64,000 nt of DNA, from assembly GCA_051453625.1 (NCBI GenBank), contig JBOZIK010000001.1, positions 229,180,844-229,244,843 of the forward strand, in the 5' to 3' direction. Of the stretch, positions 47,676-57,903 are shown one piece after another; position 1 is the stretch's first letter, and every line of letters starts with the position of its first letter. The translations under genes were made by a program, and so were the position numbers. This stretch comes from Welwitschia mirabilis (taxonomy: Eukaryota; Gnetophyta; Gnetopsida; Welwitschiales). Below the pieces are notes generated by a model. It made no database searches. It saw only the letters and a program-made list of their open reading frames with translations, and was not told where the DNA came from.

Positions 47676-48641
47676 TTACCTGATAGTAACAAACTTGTTT
47701 GTGCCATGCTTTGCCCAGTAGTGCTTTAAATCTATTGGATAGCTTAAGTTGTGGCCTTCTGATCCAAGCCTTTCTAACAATTTCTTGAATGCACCTCCAC
47801 TCATTTTCCTTCCTGCTACGCGTGCACCACGCCTTTTTGGGTTCAGGGGAAGAGGGTACATTGATACACTAGTTGTGCAGCATGCTGATTGCCATCCACC
47901 ATTTCCCCACCTATAACACTGCTGTGGTGCTCCTGTGCAAGAGCAAACAGGAATAGGCATGGCTGAAATATCAACAAGCACCCCATTTACCACAACATCG
48001 AGATTCTTTTGTTCTTTCTTGGGAAGTACAAATTCTCCATTTAGTCCTCCAGCTTGGGAGCTATTAGCCTGCTTTTTCTGCTTCTTGGGCCTAGACAACT
48101 TTGGTTCAAATTTATCAGAGCTTTTTGATGGACCCTCTTTTTCACCCTCCCTTTTCCTCTGATCATCCTTTGGTGGCCTATGTGAGTCCTCAGCTGGCCG
48201 ACTCTCAAAGAACTTGGCAGGAAATGCAACCGCAGTAGGCCGTCCACTATAGTATTCTCTTGATGAAAACTGAGGATTCTCTGCAAACACCTGCAAAATC
48301 TTTGCAGTAGCTAGAGTGGCTGGTGGCATGTTTCTTTGGGCATTCCACATTGCAGCATCCCTTGGATAATCACAAGCATACACAGATGCATCACGCTGCA
48401 AAGCGGTATTGTTTCTGTCAACATAAACCACATCTCTCTGCAACATCGCACTTTCTTTCCCACTGTATCCACTTTTCTTATCAGAAAGGGAGGAATTCCT
48501 TTCAAAAAGTGATGAATCACGGTCAGCAAGGACAGACATGAACCTGTAGCCCTGATTATGGTGATGCTGATGATGCTCCCTCATGGATGACTGAAATGCC
48601 ACATCCCAATGCCTGACATCCGATCTCCCATCATCATCCAT
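47676..48641 (-). CDS. BPC: BASIC PENTACYSTEINE (BBR/BPC) GAGA-binding transcription factor
   Basis: A nuclear transcription factor that in this family binds GA-rich repeats and helps recruit Polycomb and other regulators in plants. The predicted protein has 321 residues, a usual length. Residues 232-321 are the conserved DNA-binding domain: cysteines at 233, 235, 242, 254 and 255 (the pentacysteine pattern), WGNGGWQSACCTT, RRGARVAGRKMS, and the family's terminal HGTNKFVTIR. A basic stretch RPKKQKKQ at 184-191 is a likely nuclear signal. The N-terminus (MDDDGRSD, His-rich at 23-28, degraded RD-type repeats at 40-94) points to the class II branch (Arabidopsis BPC4/6-like). I chose the ATG at 48641 because family members start MDDDG/MDDSG. 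An in-frame ATG at 48716 would add 25 residues. The coding region is uninterrupted. Confidence 0.93.
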   Translation of the reverse strand: MDDDGRSDVRHWDVAFQSSMREHHQHHHNQGYRFMSVLADRDSSLFERNSSLSDKKSGYSGKESAMLQRDVVYVDRNNTALQRDASVYACDYPRDAAMWNAQRNMPPATLATAKILQVFAENPQFSSREYYSGRPTAVAFPAKFFESRPAEDSHRPPKDDQRKREGEKEGPSKSSDKFEPKLSRPKKQKKQANSSQAGGLNGEFVLPKKEQKNLDVVVNGVLVDISAMPIPVCSCTGAPQQCYRWGNGGWQSACCTTSVSMYPLPLNPKRRGARVAGRKMSGGAFKKLLERLGSEGHNLSYPIDLKHYWAKHGTNKFVTIR

Positions 48642-50170
48642 GCAAGCAATAGCCTTTTGTCTTTCACTTGACGAAATGGCAGAATCAATAAACTCAGCTT
48701 CTGGTGAAGGTCTCATAAATTCAAACAGATTGCCCTGGATCAGCCAAAGCATAACTATCATCAATCAGACAGACAAACTTTGCAATAATCAACACCAAAG
48801 GACTTTTGGTAACAATTTCAAAACATAAATCTCTGCTGAAAACCAAAAACGCAAAATGAAGGATGATATACCAAACAAGAAGAAAGGAAGCAGATAAAGC
48901 AAACACTCATGGCATTCCGGCAACCAAGAATCCAAATCTCGGAACTGAAAATAATGTCACTTTAAATCAAAATATCTTGCAGATTTTCATTGAAAATGTT
49001 GAAGCCGATACTAGGAAACAGTTTAATTATAATATACAAGAAGGACAAAGTTTTAGAAAGATATCTAAAAAAATGGCCTTAGGAAGAAATCCAATGAAAC
49101 TATTAGGCATTCATAAGATAAAGAGCACTGCCCTGGAGCGAGGGCTTTTTAAGTGTGTTAAGAACTAATACAGAGCGCTCAGACTATAAAAGACCCATTA
49201 ACGCGACGTTAACCTAACGTTCAAGGTTCTGCTATTACTTCTTCTGTTAGATGATTCAAAACACAAATCAAAAACCATTGTTTTCGACCTTTCTCAAGCA
49301 ACAACACTAGAACACTGCATGCACTTACCAAGTAGCATTTTGGAGAATCCTAGGTTTTGAAGCAAAATCAAAGGGGCAAGCGCCCTTTGACATAGACCAG
49401 GAAACACCCAGAACCAAAAATGAAATCCTGGAAAAGCAATATTAAGATTCGGAAAAGGGAAAAGCAAAAACGAGAACTTAAGATAACCATAAAAATGAAC
49501 AAAAGCCATTTCATTTCAGGAAAAAAAAACTGGAGAAAAATAGAGATATATCTAAGTAACGAGTTTTGGGCATCATTCAGAGCTCGCCTGTTACAATGCC
49601 CAGAAGACGACTTAAACTCAGAATGCTATTCTCCCTTCAACAGAAGCAGCCATTCTGGGTTCCAAGAAACTGCTTATTTCCATACATTCGTCAACTAAAT
49701 GATATCATGCAGCAAATAAGTGATATCATCCAGAGGAATGGGCAACAATACTTACACTCACAGAAAAGGCCGACTGAGTTTAAGAAAAACGGTTGAATGC
49801 TTGAAAAGATTAGACAGGGCAGACCATCAAGGAGGGGTTTTACGTTGCAGATAGCAGAGTCCAGTCAGTGCAGATGCGGCGGATTTCAAATAGGGTTCTC
49901 TCCCAGCAACAAAATCTCAAGAACAACAAGACATTTACACAGTAATAATAACTGGATTATTAAAATGACTGATTGAATAACAACATTGCAGAAATGCGCA
50001 AGAGAAGTGGTGGCAGTGCCGGTCAAGTCATAAAAGCAGAAGGAGATGCTCACTCCACTTACATTTACACGCCCTTTCCAGGCCACCTGTCCTCCTTCTC
50101 TTTTTCCCTCCATTTTGGCCACTGCACTGCACTCTATTTGGACAATCGCATCGCATTCGAATCCTCTCTT
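48642..50170 (-). other. BPC 5' UTR with inferred introns
   Basis: Minus-strand splice signals suggest non-coding exons upstream. An acceptor TTGGCTGATCCAG ends at 48735, so the coding exon could begin at 48734. A donor CTTG/GTAAGTGC lies at 49328 and an acceptor TTGCTTTTCCAG ends at 49428, bounding a 99-bp exon (49329-49427). A donor GAGT/GTAAGTATT lies at 49755, closing a first exon that may start near 50100-50170. These are consensus matches only. A leader intron is common in plant BPC genes. ORFs in this stretch are short and unlike known proteins. Confidence 0.35.
50088..50111 (-). promoter_or_regulatory. GA-rich tract near the BPC transcription start
   Basis: The minus strand is almost all purine here (GGAGGGAAAAAGAGAAGGAGGA), near the presumed start of the transcript. 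BPC proteins bind such tracts, so self-regulation is possible but unproven. Confidence 0.35.
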
Positions 50171-50680
50171 TAGTTTAACTTATTCATTCCCTGGCTTAAG
50201 GGTTCCTGAAATTTTTGCTTAGATAAGCTAAACTATTAGCAGTCTCGAGAAAATGAGGAGCAATGCCATGCAACTGCAGCAATCTTTTGTTTTAATAAGG
50301 GAAAACAGACGGGCAATAGCTTTCTGGCTATGGTGTTGTGGGTGGTTAGGGCACTGGGGGCACACCTGCGTACCAAATCTAAGATGCCTATGCTTTGGGA
50401 ACAACATCTAAATTTGACTATGGAAGAATTTTAATAACTTCTGTGGGCTGTTTGTTTCGTTGGTCCTTTCTTGGTACATATTGTCCTTTCCCTAATATTT
50501 TAAGCTTGGTTGCAAATCCTTTCAATGTTTTCCTTTCTTAAACTTTGCATGTTTTCCCATATGAGCAAATTACTTTTTAATAATTTTCCCTATATGAATA
50601 AATTAGTTTTAAATAATATCCCATTGCTAAGGATTTGGAGTTTGTTGTATTTAAAAAATACTTCAGATAGTTTCACAAAA

Positions 50681-50705
50681 GAGTGAGGGAGAGAAGAAGA
50701 AAGAA
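50681..50705 (+). promoter_or_regulatory. GAGA-like element upstream of BPC
   Basis: GAGTGAGGGAGAGAAGAAG and following purines form a second GA-rich tract, about 0.5 kb upstream of the presumed BPC transcript start. Purine tracts also arise by chance in AT-rich DNA. Confidence 0.3.
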
Positions 50706-51159
50706 ATTAAAAAACAACAATGATAGTAAACACATGATTTTCCACGTTTTCTTTGCGCTTTAATTGTGTTCATTTGTTTGGCCCTTTTTAAAGGGTGAAA
50801 ATGGCCCCATAGGTTTACCGTTTCAAAAATTACCAGGTTAAATGTTTTAAAAGAAATTAAGGTTTTTCATTTCAAAATTTATTAGAATTGTTGTTTCAAC
50901 ATTTATTACCTCTACCATTTCCAAATTAAGTAACTTTGATGTTTTATAAGTTTTTTCGAGTAAAAATAAAATTTTTAAAAAATAAGCATAACACTATCCC
51001 GGAGAAATCAGTGAGTGGGGATGGCCACTCAACCAAATTAAAGGAGAATATGGTAAAAGATAATTAATTTATAATTCTCAATCATTAGTGCTAGAATGAT
51101 ACTAAGGAATTCCAACCACAAAATTACATTTCCTTTGTTCTGTGAGATATACTTTGTGA

Positions 51160-51293
51160 TTGTCAATGACTGCTTACCAGAGTGGTAAGGTCACAGACAC
51201 ATGGACTCGAAAGTTTAAACCTTAGCAGTGGCGGAGAATACTAACGGAATAGCATTTGTGTGGCACAGAATTACCTACTCGCTATCTCTACCA

Positions 51294-51300
<7 letters not shown>
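51160..51300 (+). mobile_element. tRNA-derived SINE candidate
   Basis: TTACCAGAGTGGTAAGGTC resembles a tRNA D-arm/A box and GGACTCGAAAGTT a B box, about 30 bases apart. The (TA)n tract right after could be its simple 3' tail. No target duplication was identified. Confidence 0.4.

Positions 51301-51326
<26 letters not shown>
51297..51326. repeat. (TA)n microsatellite
   Basis: About 15 uninterrupted TA units. The minus-strand ORF that ends YIYIYIYIYIHW is only this repeat. Confidence 0.95.
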
Positions 51327-51329
<3 letters not shown>

Positions 51330-54300
51330 TTTATGAGTAATTCTATAGCACAGGGTAAGAAATAATAAAAATGTCTTGCATCTCTTTAATATTAAAGATG
51401 ATTCCATGAAAGAAATAAAAGCCTCTAAGGATAGGGGAAAAAACCAAAAAAATCCCATGGTAACATTTTTTAAAGCATTCAAGTTTGCATTGTATGCAAG
51501 TTCCACACTTATTAACACTGCTTATAATAAATAATTTTTTATAAGATGTAGAATAAATTAATTAATCATTAGTATTAAATTTCCTAATCTTTGATTGACT
51601 AAGCTCATCACGTAATTTATATACTTTGTAACTTTTAGTTCTTATTCAAATTCATTCATTCATTTTCAAGTATGTCATCATCTTGAAGAGAAGCGGTTTG
51701 GTTGGATAATGGATATTAACCTATCTTTTATTTTATATCTCCTAATCCATGTTTGAGTATTATTTTAGGTAATTCTTTTTATATAGTTGTTATTACTTAA
51801 AGTCTAAGCTAGAAAATTACGCTTAGTTCAAACCAAATGTGTGTGATTTGTAGAAGTAAGATGTATGAAAGCAAAGAATGTCCATCTATCCTATATTTTC
51901 AAATAGTAACAAAAGAAGGGTAGACAATTAGAACATTGGAGAAAGAATTCCATTTTCATCAACATACAACTCAAATTAGACAAAATATCAAACTTTCATG
52001 AGTAAATGAACAAAATGTGGCAAACACTCTAGCAAATCAAAATATATAAAAAATTATACACTACATTTAAAATAAAATAGGGGACTTAACATTAAAAATG
52101 TATTAATCTAATTCATTATATTCCAAAGTCAAATAAATGAGAGCTATAATACAAGATTTACAAAATTAGAATAACACATGGAATAACTCTAATAAATCAT
52201 AAATCGAATCTACAAAATTATTAATCAAATAGAATCTCCTAAAGGTAATAAATAATAAGAATAATAATAAATCAACCCAGGAGATAATAAAATGTTGTAG
52301 AAATATAGACTGCAATATAGTAAAAGTCAATAATATTACAATAAGGAATGGAAAGATAATCTATAGAAAAGAAGAGACATCTAAATTTAAACAAACAAGG
52401 GACAAATATCCACATAATTAAAAAACCACTTGACGAATGTGAGGAAAGTAATGAACAAAATCAACTTAAAAATGACCTTCCACTATGTTTTCCTAACATT
52501 CATGAGGAAGAATAAAAAAAGGGAAAGAATATGATGAAATCTTAGAAACATTTAAGGGAGTCAAATTTAACATAACTTAACTTTAATTAATATTTTTCTA
52601 GGTATGGCAAGCTATTTAAGTTTTTATCATGGTTAAGAGAAAATATAATGTAAAAAAATACTTTTTTAATGAAAAAATAAGTGCAAACATGGAAAATCAA
52701 GATTCTGTTAAGCATAAAGGTCATGGTTCTTCTATTATCTTAGGTATAGTTGGTGAAGATCCTTTGCTAGAGCCTTCTTTATCTTAGTAATAGAATTAAC
52801 CTTATTCATTATTCTTTTTACAAAGAATTAAGACTTAAAAATATTAAGGCTTTATATCAATTTATTTAGCTTGTTAAGAGATGTATTACAGTACTTAAGA
52901 GAGTGATGAAAGATGCAATTCTTCAAATTAAGAAGTTTCATTTTACTATTAAATTTGTTACTTTGAAAGTTAAAAAATATGAATTAAGGATTTCAATTGA
53001 TATTAGGCAGTCCCTTCTCATCCACTATCCATGTTGTCATTGATTATAGAGCTAGCGTGGGGAGGTTTACCTTTAAATAACTAGCTATAAAAATGAATGT
53101 TTGTAATGTAATTAAAAGGATTAAAAAATATAAATATGAATATAATGATGAAATTTAAATCATACATAATGCCTCACATGAAATTAATATTATCTGATCT
53201 AATAAAAACTTTATAGTAATGAAAAAATAACTAGCTAATACTTTGATGACATATCTAAAAAACCTAGATCTTCTTAGAAAGACAAATATTAACCTTTTTT
53301 CAGAACATACACTAAACTTCTAAATGTGAAAAATACCATCATAACTTGAACTTGAGTGATTTTTTAATAAGGTAAATTATGCATTCATAAATAGAAAGCA
53401 AACTTACCATATAATCATCTTAGGGTTTTTAGAACCCAACCATAGAAGGAAAATAGTTTAACTTTCGAATAAGGATAATAAAGCTATAATATGGATCTTA
53501 TTCATCTTATAAGTATAAAAACATAAAGCATTAATTAGTGGAAGCTAATAATCCTTATGGTTAGCCTAAACACAAAATTTATTTTTTGCAAACTAAATAG
53601 TTAGTTTTATAAATTTGTATAATGAAGGTACATATCCAATGTATTACAACCTTTCATCAAACATATAGAAAAGGAAACATTTAACTTTATAATCATCACT
53701 CATCATCTTATTTTTATAATGAACACTTCCAAGTGAAAAGTGCCCTTCGGGCATGTGGTTTTGTCAAACTACATGAAGCCACTTGCAGGTGATGTTTCAA
53801 TATTAATTATAATTTTACAATTCATGGTTTTAATATTTATTATTATGAAGGCTTTATTACACAAAATGCTTCCTATGCTAATTTCCAAAATGATGTCAAA
53901 GCATTCTTTCTTTAAATTACAACATGATATCATAGTAAAGGTTTCAATCCTATGATGAAACTAACAAAATAATAAGTTTAAAGTTGAAGATCAAAGTATC
54001 AAAATGTTAAAGATGAATAATAAGACGAACATCTTGAAGTTGACTTTGAAGCTTGAAGGTGAAAAAGCTAATCATTACATGCAAAAAAAATTAATGAAGT
54101 GAAAGGTTTCACATCTAAATATGATGAATTCAAAAGATGAAAAAGGAAAAGATGATGAAGCCAAAGACAAGAAGTTCAAAAATGACATATTAAAAGCCAA
54201 AGAAGTTAAGAATGGCAAATCTTAAACTTCAAAAGATTATGGTGATTGAAAAAGAGCCAAAGATGGGATCACATCTTAGAAGCTATGAGATTATAAGTAA

Positions 54301-54479
54301 GAACTCTAAGAGTAGAGGTTTCAAAGTCAAGGAAGGAAGGGTTAAGTTTCTGTATGGGAGGTACCTACCTTGTCACTATGAGATGTGGTGTTGCAAGGTA
54401 GTGTTCTAAGGGTATGAGAGAGAAGTTTCTATGGAAAGGATAGTTTTTAGGACTTAAGAATTTAAACTAGAAAACCAAA

Positions 54480-55260
54480 GAAGCCGATGTAAATTGAGTC
54501 ATCATCCTAGGCTTTATAGTGGGATACCTTGGTTCTATCTGTGTCAACTAGGTACGTACTAAAGTAAAGTGAGAATTTCATTTTTGTATTTTGGGCAATT
54601 TATCTTAGTAGGGCCTCATCTATACTTAGATCTTATTAGCTCTTGGTTAAACATAAAATGAAAGGGATAAATAGTTAAAGAAGTAGTGTTATCTAACGTT
54701 CTACTACTTTATTATTTTCACTTGGAGTCAAATAGATATAAGATCTTAGCAAAGGCACCTTGGTTCTTTGGAACATAGGGCCTAACCGTGTATCCATGAA
54801 AACTTGGGGCCCAATATGATCAAAAGCTATTTGATAATCATCTAATCTAGGTTAGAATCCCTAACTTAAAATTGAGTTTTGGGAGGAGCATCTTCTGGAA
54901 TGAGTAGCTAAAATATTTAGTAAAATAATAAGAATAGATCATAAAATAGCAAAGGAATCCTAATTTGTACTAGCATGCTTTTGTAGGTAAACAACATTTG
55001 AAAATATAGATAGAATCAAACAAGTACCATTTCAATCAAAATTGGGATACAAAAATTTAACAATGAAGCATGATAACATACATGTCCCATGTAAATCATG
55101 TGAAAAATGGGGGCACTTAGAGAAAATTTGTAAGTGTAATAAGATCAAGTTTAATAAATGCGATAATAAAGGACACACTAAAAAATATTGTTAGAGAAAG
55201 TTTACTTGTGAGTTCTATGGGAAACCAAGACACATAAAAAGTAACTTCAAATAAAAAAAA
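54480..55260 (+). pseudogene. L1-type LINE ORF1 (DUF4283 and zinc knuckles), decayed
   Basis: Fragments match plant LINE ORF1. A segment with SSWLNIK and KAPWFFGT-GLTVYP fits the DUF4283 RNA-binding region's 'GPWFFGNRGLTL.PW' box. Then comes NHLI-VRIPNLKLSFW, and at about 55081-55250 a series of zinc knuckles: CKSCEKWGHLEKIC, NKCDNKGHTKKYC, and CEFYGKPRHIKSNF with its ligands partly lost. ORF1 protein binds LINE RNA. Stops and frame changes are frequent. The 5' end of the LINE is not defined. Confidence 0.7.
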
Positions 55261-55633
55261 GGAAAAAAAACAAAAGAGATAAATAGAAGGTTCATACTAT
55301 AGCTATTAATTACTATAATAGCTTTGGACCCCTAACGAATCAAATAGATTTTAATAATAAAGACAAGAACATGTAGAAACAAAGAAGAAGACAAATGATG
55401 TTCTAAGTAATTCTCAGAGAGGTGAAAATACCTCATCTTAGCAAAAGCATAGAAACCCAACCTAAGATGAATAAATGGAGGAAGTCTCTCCACTAGTAAA
55501 GGGGTATGAGTTACATACTCTAAGGGGGAGACCCATAAAATCAATAGAGAAATAGAATGAATTTGAAAAATAAATTCCAATCCACTTTAAACGATGAAAT
55601 TAAAAAATACAAAAGCCCTAGAATAAAATAATA

Positions 55634-56472
55634 ATGAATATTATATCTTGAAATATAAGGGGAATAAGGACCTCATACAAAAGACAATCCTTTATTCATC
55701 TTGCAAAAAAATGAAATATAGACATAGTATATATTCAGAAAACTAAACTTTTGGCATCTAAAAAATGTAGTTTCACCTAGCATTAGAAGGCAACATATAT
55801 AGCAAGTATAGGAAGAGTAAAGAATCTTCTAATTGATAGTAAAACCCTTTGATATTATTGATTAGGATACTTGGTATATTAATGTTACCATTAAGGAAAT
55901 GATTATAACCAATTATTATGATTTGCATAAGCATAATGATCATGTAATTTTAATTATGAACATGACCAAGAAATTTTAAATAAAAAATGGATCATGATGG
56001 TAGACTTTAGTTAGTACTTACATTGGTAGAAGAAATGGGGAAATAAGTATTAGAATCAAAGATAGGATGAGGAATATTTAGATATTATTCAAAAAAATAG
56101 TATATACAATTTGAACCTAATTAAAACCAAGTATACTTAATCAAATAGAACATAAGGAATGCAAAAAATCCTAAATAGGATTAACATAGCATGGATCTTA
56201 AATAGCTTGATAATTATAGTTCCATGCATGCTACATGATTTTCTTAGAACATGTTTAGATCACAAACCAATACTTCTACAAATAGGGATGAGTTTATCCC
56301 ATCATGGCATCTTTAATATGGAGTACTACTAACTAGAAAAGGAGGATATGGAGACTATAGTTAAGAATATTTAAAAATATTATAGAGAGCATGATCCTTG
56401 GAATTTCTTTCTCAAGGGCTTGGCTCACCTTAAGAATACCTTAAAGGTTTGGATAAGAAAAGATAGGAGATC
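55634..56472 (+). pseudogene. L1-type LINE ORF2 endonuclease, decayed, interrupted by an LTR element
   Basis: ATG at 55634 starts MNIIS, then a stop where tryptophan is normal, then NIRG, which is the usual LINE endonuclease start. NIDIVYIQKTKL holds the glutamate-containing box with lysine in place of glutamate (IQ-E-TK is normal). MVDFS near 55998 stands where GGDFN is expected. LDHKPILL at about 56255 replaces the SDHRP box (TCA to TTA). The endonuclease nicks target DNA. The frame stops at 56472, where an LTR element has inserted, and resumes at 63774. Confidence 0.8.
56468..56472 (+). repeat. Target-site duplication AGATC, left
   Basis: AGATC within the LINE, repeated at 63769-63773 after the inserted element. 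Confidence 0.75.
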
Positions 56473-57903
56473 TATTTACATGCAAAAGTTGACATTACAA
56501 GCAAGTATAGTTGATCAATTTTGCATAGGAAAAGACAATAAACTCATTGCTTTATCATAAAATGATGTTTTCTATCATTTTTATTATGTTTTTATCAAAA
56601 TCTGAGCTTTCCCCTTAACATTAGTAGGTCTACTACTACCCTCTAGAGAACATTGCAAAACTTGAAGACATTCTAGTAAACAATGCTAGTGCCACCATCC
56701 AAGTTCACTAGTGCCACTAGTTTTTAAGGTAAAAGCTATCAAAACTCATGTCCTTGCACCTCTTTAGGAAGTTCATCACATTACACTTTTGAACTAAGTC
56801 ATAAGTTGATCTAGAACAAGTCTTAAACTTTGACGACACATGACAGAAGTATAAAATAAGATGTTGCAGCAACATGTGGTACTAATAAAGATGATTACAT
56901 AGAACACACATGACATGAAATCCGTTGGTAGCATCATCATCATTTAAGGGACATGTCATTATCTTTCTTCCATCAGAAGATAAAGAATCTCATTTAAGGC
57001 TACATGCCAAAACTTATAATTTTCCCCTTATGTAATCTTCCATCTAACACATTATGATAAGGCTCCCCAAGCCTTTACTCATTTATAAAAGAGCCATGAT
57101 TAGCTATTATAATGAATATTTTGATTAGCTAAAGATGGTAGAAGTACTTAAAGCACTAGGATATTAAAGTATTTTAATCACCTTCCTTGGGGGCAGATTC
57201 TTCCAAGACTAGTTGAGAATTCTGTTATCTTTACATTTATCTCTATTGATATAATGTATATTTTTAGTTTTAATATAAGAATTAGCTTTTTATTCTTTTA
57301 TTATTAATTTACATTCATTTGATATTAGCACTCTTTAGGTAAGGCTAGTTCTTAAGCATCTTTTATTCTTTCACTATTAATGCATATTAATTTGGTATTT
57401 GCAATTTTTAGGTAAAAGTGCTTTATTATGAAGTTATTATATTACCAAGTAAGTTGTTTAACGTTACTTCTATGATATTCTAGTTACTATCATTTGATGG
57501 ATCATTTGCATAATCATTCATACTTTCCATGCTTATAAAGGGCTATGAAGGATTAGAGGAACTGAATAACTCACCGACACTTATGTAGTGGATGAGGTTA
57601 TGCCTCCATGCATGAGCCCTAATAACTTGATGATTCTAGTTATGTATAGAAACATAAGAGTCATTGGAATAAAGGTGGAATGTTGGATGATTTAGCTAGA
57701 CCTTTAGGGCACTTCCATTCCTTTATGTTACCAAGCAAAGATCACTTCTAATTCTTAACATTTGGTTTCCATTTTTATTTGAGTTTTATTTTAATTTAGA
57801 ATTAATTATGTTAGTTTTGTAAAGTTATCACATATACATCCCTATGGAAAAATAACACTAAGTTTGAACTTAGTTAAATATGGTTCACTATTATACATGA
57901 ATA
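56473..57903 (+). repeat. 5' LTR of Athila/Tat-like element
   Basis: 1431 bp, from TATTTACATGC (TG changed to TA) to ACATGAATA (CA changed to TA). It aligns with 62354-63768, including the blocks GAAGACATTCTAG, CATAAGTTGATCTAGAA and CTATGAAGGATTA. Confidence 0.8.

Larger units (their letters stand above)
50171..54479. other. Intergenic DNA and unrecognised debris
   Basis: No gene supported. Contents: a GAGA tract (50681-50705), a SINE candidate (about 51160-51300), a (TA)n microsatellite, and from about 52600 AT-rich sequence with lysine- and glutamate-rich short frames (about 53990-54400) that match no family I know. Part of the latter may be the LINE 5' region. Confidence 0.5.

Noticed and set aside
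47935-48541. Several ORFs overlapping the BPC gene in other frames (47935-48162, 48041-48286, 48311-48529, 48323-48541)
   Set aside because: Shadows of the BPC coding region; the BPC frame has full family conservation.
48642-48764. Longer BPC reading from the ATG at 48764
   Set aside because: The first residues cross a probable splice acceptor (exon start 48734) and are unlike any BPC N-terminus.
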